A program made the position numbers and the translations under genes. A stretch of 64,000 nt of DNA, taken from Psychrobacillus antarcticus (GTDB lineage Bacteria > Bacillota > Bacilli > Bacillales_A > Planococcaceae). This document shows positions 49,146 to 56,681 of this stretch, piece after piece. Position 1 is the stretch's first letter. Each line of letters begins with the position of its first letter. The notes beneath the pieces were generated by a model. The model was not told where the DNA came from. It ran no database searches and was given only the letters and a program-made list of their open reading frames with translations. Location: NCBI RefSeq assembly GCF_029533155.1, contig NZ_JAIZDB010000038.1, positions 1-64,000 of the forward strand, in the 5' to 3' direction.

Positions 49146-49186
49146 GTAAAAGGGAAGTGAGTGAATCACTTCCCTTTTACTTTGTC
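49146..49186 (+). terminator. Terminator after pbpA
   Basis: AGTAAAAGGGAAGTGA and TCACTTCCCTTTTACT form a perfect 16-bp stem around GTGAA, followed by TTG. It could work in both directions. Confidence 0.85.
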
Positions 49187-49285
49187 TATTTTTAAAGGAC
49201 CTTCTATAAAAACATCTGTACCTTCTTCTATATAATGTTCTTTACTCCAAAAACTCCACACAATTTTAGAACTCTCCGCATAATT
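49166..49285 (-). pseudogene. Possible remnant of a lost minus-strand gene
   Basis: One minus-strand frame reads NYAESSKIVWSFWSKEHYIE followed by EGTDVFIEGPLKIDKVKGK and a stop inside the terminator arm. It has a protein-like composition (aromatic strands ending in a beta-rich tail) but is only 39 codons, has no start, and stops upstream at the Pho box. It may be the 3' end of a gene deleted when the pst operon came to lie here. Family not recognised. Confidence 0.3.
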
Positions 49286-49288
49286 CTA

Positions 49289-49327
49289 TTTACAAAAGCT
49301 TTACACTCCATTCATACCGACTAAACA
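49289..49327 (+). promoter_or_regulatory. Tandem Pho box of the pst operon
   Basis: TTTACA (49289), TTTACA (49300), TTCATA (49311) and TAAACA (49322) are spaced exactly 11 bases apart. This is the PhoP dimer-binding pattern of Bacillus (TTAACA repeats with 5-base spacers), about 65 bases before pstS. It implies induction by phosphate limitation through PhoPR. Confidence 0.82.
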
Positions 49328-49391
49328 TAAACCCTTTAAAGTAAAGCTTGTAAGAAAAAAAGAAAACAAAACATATAGGGGGATTTACCTG

Positions 49392-50366
49392 ATGAAAAGC
49401 TGGAAATATTTTATGTTAACAACAATGGTTGGTTCGGCACTTGCACTAGGAGCATGTGGCGATGATTCAACTACAGAAGAAGTAAAAGAAGCTGATTCAG
49501 AAGAGGCTGCAACAGGTGATACTCAAGAAGAAGCAGTTCTAGAAGGACAAGTTTCTGGTGATGGTTCAAGTACAGTAGCACCAATAATGGAAGCACTTGT
49601 TGAAGAATACGCAGCTGTACAAGAAAAAGTTAAAGTAACTGTGGGTGTTTCGGGAACTGGTGGAGGATTTGAAAAATTCATCGCTGGCACAACAGATTTC
49701 TCTAATGCATCTCGTCCGATTAAAGATGAAGAGAAAGCAGAATTAGAAGCAGCAGGAATTGATTATACAGAATTTAAACTTGCAAACGACGGTTTAACAG
49801 TTGTTGTAAGTAAAGATAATGATTGGGTTGAAGATGTAACAGTGGAAGATTTAAAAAAAATGTGGATTGAAGATGGAACAACAAAAAAATGGTCGGATAT
49901 TAATGCTGAATGGCCTGATGAAGAAATTATCTTCTACTCCCCTGGAACAGATTCAGGAACATATGACTACTTTGATGAAGTAATTTTGGATGAAGCTGAT
50001 CTTGTAAAAGCAGCGACACTTTCAGAAGATGATAACGTTCTAGTACAAGGTGTACAAGCGGATAAAAATGCAATTGGGTTCTTCGGTTACGCTTACTACT
50101 TAGCAAACCAAGATACGCTCAAAGCTGTTAAAATTGGTGGGGTTGAGCCTAATAATGGAACTATTGAATCTGGTGAATATTCTCCACTTTCACGTCCACT
50201 ATTCACTTACGTAAGTAACGCAGCACTTAAAGAAAATCCTGCACTTTATAACTTCATGCAATACTCTCTTGAAAATGCTGGAGATATGGCTGAAGCAGTT
50301 GGATATGTTCGTCTTGAAGATGCTGATTATGTAAGTGGTTTATCTACACTAGAAGGTTTAAAATAA
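49392..50366 (+). CDS. pstS: Phosphate-binding lipoprotein PstS
   Basis: PstS captures phosphate outside the membrane and hands it to PstCA. The 324 residues have a lipoprotein signal (SWKYFMLTTMVGSALALGAC, lipobox LGAC), a highly acidic linker, then the phosphate-binding fold with GDGSSTVAPIMEAL, GVSGTGGGFEKFIAG, FSNASRPIKDEE and YSPGTDSGTYDYF. GGGGG precedes ATG. A stem-loop at 50438-50502 separates it from pstC, probably allowing higher PstS levels. Confidence 0.96.
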   Translation: MKSWKYFMLTTMVGSALALGACGDDSTTEEVKEADSEEAATGDTQEEAVLEGQVSGDGSSTVAPIMEALVEEYAAVQEKVKVTVGVSGTGGGFEKFIAGTTDFSNASRPIKDEEKAELEAAGIDYTEFKLANDGLTVVVSKDNDWVEDVTVEDLKKMWIEDGTTKKWSDINAEWPDEEIIFYSPGTDSGTYDYFDEVILDEADLVKAATLSEDDNVLVQGVQADKNAIGFFGYAYYLANQDTLKAVKIGGVEPNNGTIESGEYSPLSRPLFTYVSNAALKENPALYNFMQYSLENAGDMAEAVGYVRLEDADYVSGLSTLEGLK

Positions 50367-50378
50367 TTTGCAATAAAG

Positions 50379-50424
50379 TGAAACTTCCATCAGTATGGAT
50401 TTTCTTCATCCCTCACTGATGTTA
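50379..50424 (+). repeat. Short dispersed repeat GTGAAACTTC...CATCAGT
   Basis: GTGAAACTTCCATCAGTATG, a stretch with TTCTTCATCC, then CACTGATG. The same order (GTGAAACTTCAATCAGTG, TCTTCATCC, CACTGATTG) occurs at 45802-45848. Both are palindromic and lie just after a stop codon. Confidence 0.6.
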
Positions 50425-50437
50425 GTTAAACCAATCG

Positions 50438-50502
50438 GGGTTTTACAGACTGTTTATCGTTATCTTTCAAAAGTTGACGAGACGTATTACAGTCTGTTAA
50501 AC
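50438..50502 (+). promoter_or_regulatory. Stem-loop between pstS and pstC
   Basis: GGTTTTACAGACTGT and ACAGTCTGTTAAACC pair over 15 bases with one mismatch, around a 35-base loop. There is no T run, so it is more likely an mRNA-processing or stability element than a terminator. Confidence 0.55.
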
Positions 50503-50584
50503 CGGGGTAAATAGGTAAACGAAAAGGTGAGGAATGGGTAGCTCATGCTACTCATTTCTTGCGTTTGGTAAAGGGGGATTCACC

Positions 50585-51526
50585 GTGGGTCAAAAGGCTG
50601 AAAAGCTTTCGGTACAAGAGCTTATCCAGAAATCGAGTGGCAAAAAGCAGAAGAAATTAATAGAAAAAATGATTCCGATTATCCTTTTATTGATAGCCTC
50701 TGTTTCTGTTCTAACGACATTTGGAATTGTTGGAACACTGATAGTTGAAACGGTCATATTTTTTAATGATGTGAAAATTACAGACTTTTTATTTGGTACT
50801 GAATGGTATCCTTTTGGAAATACAGAACAATTATTTGGAATACTACCATTAGTAGCTGGGACATTGAAGGTTACTGGTATTGCTGTTGTTGTTGCTGTGC
50901 CATTTGGTATTGCATCAGCAATATTCTTAAGTGAGTATGCAACTGACAAAACAAGAAGAATTATTAAGCCTATTTTAGAAGTGTTAGCAGGAGTTCCTAC
51001 TATTGTGTATGGCTTCTTTGCTCTAACATTTGTTACACCCTTACTCCAACAATTTATTCCGGGATTAAAGATTTTTAATGCACTAAGTCCTGGGATTGTG
51101 GTGGGAGTAATGATTTTACCTATGATTGCATCGTTATCGGAAGACGCGATGTCCTCTGTTCCTAATTCGATACGCGAAGGTGCATTAGCTATGGGTTCTA
51201 CTAAGTTAGAGGTAGCATTGAGGGTAGTATTACCAGCAGCACTCTCTGGAATTATGGCTTCGGTAGTGTTAGCAGTTTCACGTGCAATTGGTGAAACGAT
51301 GATTGTTTCCCTAGCTGGTGGATCCACGCCAAAATTCGATCTGGATGTTACGGAGTCAATTCAAACAATGACAGCATATATCGTTCAAGTTTCTTCAGGT
51401 GATGCAGGTTATGGAACAACTATTTATTACTCGATTTATGCAGTTGGATTTACGTTATTCCTCTTTACGCTGTTAATGAATTATCTTGCTCACGTTATTT
51501 CCAAAAAGTATCGGGAGGAGTATTAA
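50585..51526 (+). CDS. pstC: Phosphate ABC transporter permease PstC
   Basis: PstC is one of two membrane subunits of the Pst importer. The 313 residues have six predicted helices and the coupling loop EGALAMGSTKLEVALRVVLP. I use GTG 50585 with AAAGGGGG 8 bases upstream; a longer frame from 50534 begins before this RBS. pstA begins one base after the stop. Confidence 0.94.
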   Translation: MGQKAEKLSVQELIQKSSGKKQKKLIEKMIPIILLLIASVSVLTTFGIVGTLIVETVIFFNDVKITDFLFGTEWYPFGNTEQLFGILPLVAGTLKVTGIAVVVAVPFGIASAIFLSEYATDKTRRIIKPILEVLAGVPTIVYGFFALTFVTPLLQQFIPGLKIFNALSPGIVVGVMILPMIASLSEDAMSSVPNSIREGALAMGSTKLEVALRVVLPAALSGIMASVVLAVSRAIGETMIVSLAGGSTPKFDLDVTESIQTMTAYIVQVSSGDAGYGTTIYYSIYAVGFTLFLFTLLMNYLAHVISKKYREEY

Positions 51527-51527
51527 T

Positions 51528-52406
51528 ATGAGATATGTAAATCATGAAGCAGTTGTAAAGAAAATGAACAAACGATTAATGGTGAACGGTATTTTCAAAA
51601 CTATATTCTTTGCTGCAACTTTGTTTGCCTTATTAGTTTTAGGGGTGCTTTTCTACCGTATTATTTCTCAGGGAGTAAGTTATTTAACTCCTGAATTCTT
51701 CCAAAATTTTGGATCACGTGTGCCTGAAAAAGCAGGTATTAAAGCAGCATTAATTGGTTCGATCTGGTTGATGTGCGTAGTTGCACCAGTATCTATAATT
51801 CTAGGTGTTGGTACAGCTATTTATCTTGAAGAATATGCTACAAAAAATAAATTAAATGATTTTATTCGAATGAATATATCTAACCTTGCTGGTGTTCCAT
51901 CTGTAGTTTTTGGTTTATTAGGATTAACGATTTTTGTTCGTGCTTTAGCTCTAGGAAATAGTATATTAGCTGCTGGTTTTACTATGAGTTTGTTGATATT
52001 ACCAGTGATCATTGTCGGGGCGCAAGAGGCTATAAGAGCTGTTCCGCAAGATGTACGTGAAGCTTCGTATGGTATGGGGGCGACAAAATGGCAAACCATT
52101 ATTAACATTGTATTGCCATCAGCTATTCCAGGCATTTTAACTGGAGCAATATTAGCACTTTCTCGTGCAGTTGGAGAGACAGCACCTTTAGTAGTAATTG
52201 GTATTCCAGTAATTGTACACTTTCTTCCGGATAATTTACTTAGCCAATTTACAGCATTACCTATGCAAATCTATGATTGGGCGAAAAGACCTCAAGAGGC
52301 TTTCCAATACGTTGCATCCGCGGGTATTCTTGTGCTCATGGGGTTCTTACTTATCATGAACTCAATTGCTATCTTTATCCGAAATAAATTCTCAAAACGA
52401 TATTAA
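51528..52406 (+). CDS. pstA: Phosphate ABC transporter permease PstA
   Basis: PstA is the second Pst permease. The 292 residues have six helices and the coupling loop EASYGMGATKWQTIINIVLP. ATG 51528 is preceded by GGGAGGAG within the pstC end; a longer frame at 51486 lies inside pstC and is not used. pstB follows after 27 bases. Confidence 0.94.
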   Translation: MRYVNHEAVVKKMNKRLMVNGIFKTIFFAATLFALLVLGVLFYRIISQGVSYLTPEFFQNFGSRVPEKAGIKAALIGSIWLMCVVAPVSIILGVGTAIYLEEYATKNKLNDFIRMNISNLAGVPSVVFGLLGLTIFVRALALGNSILAAGFTMSLLILPVIIVGAQEAIRAVPQDVREASYGMGATKWQTIINIVLPSAIPGILTGAILALSRAVGETAPLVVIGIPVIVHFLPDNLLSQFTALPMQIYDWAKRPQEAFQYVASAGILVLMGFLLIMNSIAIFIRNKFSKRY

Positions 52407-52433
52407 ACGCGATGAAAATTAGGAGGAAATAAA

Positions 52434-53234
52434 ATGGTACAATCGTTAGAAAAAGGGTCAGTAAGACAAATAGAAACATCTAGTATTGTTTATGATACAC
52501 AAAAGTTGAACTTATGGTATGGTAATCATCATGCACTAAAAAATATTGATTTACAAATAAAAGAAAATGAAGTTACTGCTATAATTGGGCCATCTGGCTG
52601 TGGTAAGTCAACATATATTAAAACTTTAAATCGTATGGTAGAATTAGTTCCAACAGTTAAAACGTCCGGAGAAATCCTATATCGTGAACGTAATATCTTT
52701 GATGCAAATTACGGAGTAGAGGAACTACGTACGAAAGTAGGGATGGTTTTCCAAAAACCTAATCCATTTCCAAAGTCTATTTATGACAATATTGCTTATG
52801 GTCCAAGAATCCACGGTATCAAGAACAAAAAGATTTTAGACGAAATCGTGGAGAAAAGTTTACGTGGAGCTGCTATATGGGATGAAGTGAAGGATCGTTT
52901 AACGACGAATGCATATAGTTTATCTGGTGGTCAACAGCAGCGTATTTGTATCGCTAGATGTCTTGCGATTGAACCAGATGTTATTTTAATGGATGAACCG
53001 ACATCGGCACTAGATCCAATTTCCACTCTTAAAGTAGAGGAATTAATACAAGAATTGAAAGTAGATTATTCCATTATTATTGTGACACATAATATGCAAC
53101 AAGCAGCACGTATATCAGATAAAACAGCATTTTTCTTAAATGGAGAAGTAGTAGAATTCGATAAGACTGATGTTATTTTTTCAACACCTGAGGATAAGCG
53201 AACAGAGGATTATATATCAGGTCGTTTTGGATGA
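52434..53234 (+). CDS. pstB: Phosphate ABC transporter ATP-binding protein PstB
   Basis: PstB drives phosphate import. The 266 residues contain Walker [20 protein letters not shown]-loop [10 protein letters not shown], signature [15 protein letters not shown], Walker [14 protein letters not shown] and VTHNMQQA. Bacillus subtilis has two pstB genes here; this organism has one at this locus. AGGAGG precedes ATG. Confidence 0.96.
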   Translation: MVQSLEKGSVRQIETSSIVYDTQKLNLWYGNHHALKNIDLQIKENEVTAIIGPSGCGKSTYIKTLNRMVELVPTVKTSGEILYRERNIFDANYGVEELRTKVGMVFQKPNPFPKSIYDNIAYGPRIHGIKNKKILDEIVEKSLRGAAIWDEVKDRLTTNAYSLSGGQQQRICIARCLAIEPDVILMDEPTSALDPISTLKVEELIQELKVDYSIIIVTHNMQQAARISDKTAFFLNGEVVEFDKTDVIFSTPEDKRTEDYISGRFG

Positions 53235-53252
53235 TGAAAGGGGTTATTTAAA

Positions 53253-53912
53253 ATGGTAGGAAGAGAGAAATTTGATGCAGATTTGAACTTAGTTCAGTCT
53301 TTGTTACTGGATTTAAGTAATACAGCAATTGATACGTTAGATAATTCAATGAACTATCTTTTTGAGAAAGATATTGAAGGTGCATTGTCTATACTTGATT
53401 CGGATGAACAAATTAATCGTATGGAAGAAGAAGTAAATGATCGAGTTATCTTGTTAATAGCAAAACAACAACCAGTTGCAACTGATTTGCGACGATTAAT
53501 GGTGCTTGTCAAAATTGCTGCGGATATGGAACGAATAGGTGACTATGCATGTAATATTGCTAAGGAAACAATCCGTATTGGAAAAGACGAGCATATTGAA
53601 CCGATTGTATTACTAGATGAAATGCGCAACAAAACGATTATAATGCTAAGACAGGTTCTCGATGCATTTACAACTCAGAATATTGAAGAGGCTAAAAATA
53701 TAGCAAAATTAGATGATGAAGTAGATGAAATGTACGGGCATATTATTCGTACACTTCTGACTGCGGGGATTAATAATCCTGCCCTGCTAAGTCAGGTCAC
53801 ACAATTATCTTTTGTGTGTCGTTATTTAGAGAGATCTGCAGACCACGCCACAAATATTGCAGAACGCCTTTTATATTTACTAAAAGGAAAGCATTACGAA
53901 TTAAATAATTAA
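53253..53912 (+). CDS. phoU: Phosphate signalling protein PhoU
   Basis: PhoU links the Pst transporter to PhoR and dampens Pho signalling when phosphate is available. The 219 residues are two three-helix PhoU repeats with metal-binding motifs KIAADMERIGDYACNIAKE and CRYLERSADHATNIAERL. It follows pstB by 18 bases with GAAAGGGG upstream. B. subtilis lacks phoU in its pst operon, so this is a difference from that model. Confidence 0.95.
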   Translation: MVGREKFDADLNLVQSLLLDLSNTAIDTLDNSMNYLFEKDIEGALSILDSDEQINRMEEEVNDRVILLIAKQQPVATDLRRLMVLVKIAADMERIGDYACNIAKETIRIGKDEHIEPIVLLDEMRNKTIIMLRQVLDAFTTQNIEEAKNIAKLDDEVDEMYGHIIRTLLTAGINNPALLSQVTQLSFVCRYLERSADHATNIAERLLYLLKGKHYELNN

Positions 53913-53928
53913 TTCGTGATTGTATATA

Positions 53929-53964
53929 ACGGTAGGTATCTAACATAGATACCTACCATTTTAT
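53929..53964 (+). terminator. Terminator of the pst-phoU operon
   Basis: GGTAGGTATCT and AGATACCTACC form a perfect 11-bp stem around AACAT, followed by ATTTTATG. Confidence 0.82.
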
Positions 53965-53979
53965 GTTTTAAATAAGTCC

Positions 53980-54137
53980 TGTGAACACTGAATTCTTGGG
54001 ACTTCAAGACTGAAGAATACTACTGATTGCCGTTTCGGGTGGACACTTCCGCGGACGGGCAGAGCCTCCTCAGGCCAATAGAAAGTTGGTCACGAAGGCG
54101 TTGCCACACAAGGTGTCGCTCTTAGCCTTTGTTCAAA
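53980..54137 (-). repeat. GC-rich repeat module with ACTACT ends, copy C1
   Basis: Minus-strand orientation relative to copies A and B. The ACTACT end with CAGTAGTATTC (54017-54027, read on minus) and the downstream AGTCCCAAGAATTCAGTG also occur after copy A. The core carries the GAAGGCGTTGCCACACAAGG hairpin cassette at 54091-54132. It is the first of two tandem copies about 177 bases apart. Confidence 0.7.
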
Positions 54138-54157
54138 GAAAGCATATAAAAATACAG

Positions 54158-54314
54158 AATGAACACTGAGCTTACAGAACTTTAAAGATAGATTAATGCT
54201 ACTAATTTTCGTTCCAGTCGGACGCTTTCCGCGGGCATTGCCTCAACCTCCTCAATGCGCTGCGGGGTCTTCACCAAACGCTATTCCCGCCGGAGTCGTC
54301 GACTTGCACTACAA
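54158..54314 (-). repeat. GC-rich repeat module, copy C2
   Basis: This is the second tandem copy. GAACACTGAGCTTACAGAAC opens it (parallel to 53982 in C1), CTACTAATTTTCGTTCCAGT is the end, and the GC core (GCTTTCCGCGGGC, TGCGGGGTCTTC, CCGCCGGAGTCGTCGACTTG) matches copy A in reverse. It ends at CACTACAATC, immediately joining the foldback module. Confidence 0.75.
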
Positions 54315-54437
54315 TCAAAAAAAAGATGCTGGTCGTGACTTCAGTCACGACCAGCATCTAAAAAAATCAAACGGCAATTATATAGCGATAAGTCTGTCCA
54401 AAGCCCTTCGAAAACAATAGAAATAGGTTTTAAACTT
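54315..54437 (-). repeat. Half foldback repeat with terminator core, copy C
   Basis: On the minus strand it starts AACCTATTTCTATTGTTTTC, GAAGGGCTTTGGACAG, CTATATAATTGCCG, then the same 17-bp core hairpin (54324-54359) followed by TTTTTTTT. The second outer arm is missing and the GC module follows at once. It lies 30 bases after the yqzC stop, in sense with that gene. Confidence 0.82.
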
Positions 54438-54467
54438 ACACTATACCTTGCGTCTATTGTCTGTTTT

Positions 54468-54938
54468 TTAGCGAGTAATGGATTCAGCAATTTGTTTCAA
54501 GGACATGGAAGAGTTCAGCTCGTAGTTACCAACTTGAATGCGTCCTGAGAGATCTTGATCCGTTAAGTAATTATCCATATCCACCTTATTTAGAATAATA
54601 CCGGCATCTTCTAATATTGCACTAATCTCGGAAGATGTCATCCCTAATTGAATGGAAAGAGTGAATGACCCATCAGATGGACTATCTTCAATCGGTGTTT
54701 CGGTCTCAACAATTTCTATTGGTGCGCTCGTTTGAACTTGTTGTGCAGTACTTAAATCTAGTTGTAGCTCAGCAAGTTGTTTTTTTACTTCAGTAAGTTC
54801 CTGTTGAGACTGATTATAAGCATCCTCAGTAATTGCACTAGTAGAAGTAATATTCTCTTTATCGACAGTTTCCTCTATTTGAAAGACAGCACCAGCAAGA
54901 AATAATCCAATTCCTATATTCCGAATGGTTTTGTTCAT
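54468..54938 (-). CDS. yqzC: YqzC-like secreted or membrane-anchored protein with an MltG/YceG-type domain
   Basis: The 156 residues have a single N-terminal hydrophobic segment (IRNIGIGLFLAGAVFQI), a coiled coil (QSQQELTEVKKQLAELQLDL), an acidic linker and a C-terminal domain LSIQLGMTSSEISAILEDAG, IQVGNYELNSSMSLKQIAES, which resembles the LysM-like/YceG beginning of MltG transglycosylases. The catalytic part of MltG is absent. Its start overlaps the yqzD stop. The terminator is provided by repeat C. Confidence 0.75.
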   Translation of the reverse strand: MNKTIRNIGIGLFLAGAVFQIEETVDKENITSTSAITEDAYNQSQQELTEVKKQLAELQLDLSTAQQVQTSAPIEIVETETPIEDSPSDGSFTLSIQLGMTSSEISAILEDAGIILNKVDMDNYLTDQDLSGRIQVGNYELNSSMSLKQIAESITR

Positions 54939-55288
54939 CACTTTCCACCACCAATAACATATTTTACTTCATCAATGGATAAAGAAGAACGTGCACTTAT
55001 CTCATGTAACGAGAAGCCTTGTTTGTGTAACTCCAAGACTTGGTTTTTTATAATATCATGGATAGTGGGCTTAGTTTGTTTTTTTGGTGGTGTAGAAACC
55101 TTTGTAGATTCAATGAGTAATTCTTCCTCTATTACTTTAAGTCTGCGCTTAATATTGCTCGTTTCTTGATAAACTGTGAACGATAGTTCCTCTAATTCTG
55201 ATTCTAATTTTTTGGAGGAATCCTTGATGAAAAAAGAAACTGCAATTAATACAATACCTACAACCATAATAATGATGGAAACGTCCAT
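54938..55288 (-). CDS. yqzD: YqzD-like membrane-tethered protein with a C-terminal HTH-like motif
   Basis: The 116 residues have one N-terminal membrane helix (VSIIIMVVGIVLIAVSFFI), a coiled coil (LESELEELSFTVYQETSNIK), and a C-terminal helix-turn-helix-like segment (VLELHKQGFSLHEISARSSL, DEVKYV). ATG 55288 follows GAGGTG by 6 bases; the GTG at 55297 lies inside that RBS. The gene overlaps yqzC by one base, and both lie divergent from rpmG. The function is unknown. Confidence 0.7.
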   Translation of the reverse strand: MDVSIIIMVVGIVLIAVSFFIKDSSKKLESELEELSFTVYQETSNIKRRLKVIEEELLIESTKVSTPPKKQTKPTIHDIIKNQVLELHKQGFSLHEISARSSLSIDEVKYVIGGGK

Positions 55289-55463
55289 AATATTCACCTC
55301 ATATTGTTATATTCCTACACTCATACTAACATATTCGAAAAAAATTAGAATAAATTCTTGTATTAATAGTAGATTTTATTTGGATATATGCTATAATTGG
55401 TTAGTCGTATAAATCATGCTCAAGTTTTATATTTAATCCTGACAAAGAGTGGGAGGGACAACC

Positions 55464-55613
55464 ATGCGCGTTAATATTACACTAGCTTGTACAGATTGCG
55501 GAGAGCGCAACTATATTTCTAAGAAAAACAAGCGTAACAATCCAGAACGTCTTGAACTTAAAAAATATTGCTCTCGTGATAAAAAAATGACTACTCATAG
55601 AGAAACTAAATAA
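55464..55613 (+). CDS. rpmG: 50S ribosomal protein L33
   Basis: The 49 residues [20 protein letters not shown] through MTTHRETK are L33 (RpmGA type), with the CTDCG pair and a third cysteine in [18 protein letters not shown] precedes ATG. A TATAAT at 55392-55397 may be the promoter. It is followed by a terminator. Confidence 0.96.
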   Translation: MRVNITLACTDCGERNYISKKNKRNNPERLELKKYCSRDKKMTTHRETK

Positions 55614-55618
55614 TAACC

Positions 55619-55653
55619 TAAACCAAAACCTAGTATGGTTTTGGTTTTTTTCT
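55619..55653 (+). terminator. Terminator after rpmG
   Basis: AAACCAAAACC and GGTTTTGGTTT pair perfectly around TAGTAT, followed by TTTT. The next gene starts 20 bases later, so read-through is possible. Confidence 0.86.
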
Positions 55654-55672
55654 ATTGTGTGGAGGAATGACA

Positions 55673-56257
55673 ATGACAAAGAAACTTATGAGAAACGATA
55701 TGAAAGAGAAGTTAATCTTTTTAGATGAAGTGGCATATACTAATTATTCTAAGCAAATTGAAGATCAGTTTTTTCAATATGTAGCAAATTCAAATGTTTC
55801 TACTATTGGAATAACGATTTCTAACTTCCCAGAAGTCGATACATGGAGCATTATAAAAAAATTATGGAGTTTAGGGAAAAACGTCGTCGTACCTAAGTGT
55901 TCACCATTGGATAGATCTATGGTATTCTATCAAATAGAAAGTTTTGACCAATTAGAACAGGTGTATATGCATTTACGAGAACCAAATCCACATTTGTCTA
56001 GAGCAGTCACTCCGCAGGAGATTGATATGCTAGTGGTTCCTGGGATTGTATATAGTGAAAAAGGATACCGTATAGGATATGGAGGAGGCTATTATGACCG
56101 TTTCCTAGTGAATTATAAGGGAGATACATTGTCGTTGGCATTTGATATCCAAGTGGTAAAGTATGTTGAATGCGATGTATTTGATCTACCTGTAGATAAA
56201 ATTATAACGCCGAACACTGTTTTTCTATGCAAACAGATTCGTGAGAAGGATGAGTAG
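55673..56257 (+). CDS. yqgN: 5-formyltetrahydrofolate cyclo-ligase (YqgN)
   Basis: This enzyme converts 5-formyl-THF to 5,10-methenyl-THF with ATP. The 194 residues contain VVVPKCSPLDRSMVFYQI, LVVPGIVYSEKGYRIGYGGG and YYDRFL, the family active-site signature. ATG 55673 follows GGAGG by 7 bases; ATG 55667 is too close. yqgQ begins one base after the stop. Confidence 0.93.
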   Translation: MTKKLMRNDMKEKLIFLDEVAYTNYSKQIEDQFFQYVANSNVSTIGITISNFPEVDTWSIIKKLWSLGKNVVVPKCSPLDRSMVFYQIESFDQLEQVYMHLREPNPHLSRAVTPQEIDMLVVPGIVYSEKGYRIGYGGGYYDRFLVNYKGDTLSLAFDIQVVKYVECDVFDLPVDKIITPNTVFLCKQIREKDE

Positions 56258-56258
56258 G

Positions 56259-56453
56259 ATGAATTCAGTATATGACGTTATGCAACTATTAAAACGATTT
56301 GGAATATATGTATACACAAAAGATCGCCTAGCAGATTTAGAAATAATGGAAGATGAAATTAAAGAGCTATACAAAATGCAGATGATTGAGTCAAATGACT
56401 ATCAGATAGCTATTTTATTATTAAGAAGAGAACAAAGGAATAGTAATATGTAG
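56259..56453 (+). CDS. yqgQ: YqgQ family (DUF910) protein
   Basis: The 64 residues MNSVYDVMQLLKRFGIYVYT, DRLADLEIMEDEIKELYKMQ are typical of YqgQ, a small all-helical protein whose homologue structure suggests nucleic-acid binding. ATG 56259 follows AGAAGGATGAG; an in-frame start at 56241 lies within yqgN. The role is unknown. Confidence 0.9.
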   Translation: MNSVYDVMQLLKRFGIYVYTKDRLADLEIMEDEIKELYKMQMIESNDYQIAILLLRREQRNSNM

Positions 56454-56492
56454 AACACGTCAGAGTTATTTTGCTCTGACGTGTTATGTTTT
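56453..56492 (+). terminator. Terminator after yqgQ
   Basis: AACACGTCAGAG and CTCTGACGTGTT form a perfect 12-bp stem around TTATTTTG, followed by ATGTTTTT. Confidence 0.82.
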
Positions 56493-56681
56493 TACAAGAT
56501 AAGTGAAACTTTTCTTGGTTGAATCCGTCTTATATAGGGTATGGTATGAAAGACTTGTATAATTGTAACAAAATCCTTCTTCTTATATATTGATTTATTG
56601 TTAAGAAAGGATTAAGATTAATTCTGCTGCTTTAAATGAAATTAATAATATTACAGAATAATAAGAGGGGGTGTAGGCTTG

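Noticed and set aside
50590-51327. A 245-codon open frame on the minus strand opposite pstC
   Set aside because: It is fully antisense to pstC, whose frame has clear family motifs; composition is that of a shadow frame, with no RBS.
53980-54440. CRISPR-like array at 54 kb
   Set aside because: Only two imperfect tandem modules exist, with no short constant repeats or regular spacers and no cas genes nearby.
56495-56530. Third copy of the GTGAAACTT repeat after yqgQ
   Set aside because: Only GTGAAACTT matches; the ATCAGTG arms are missing.
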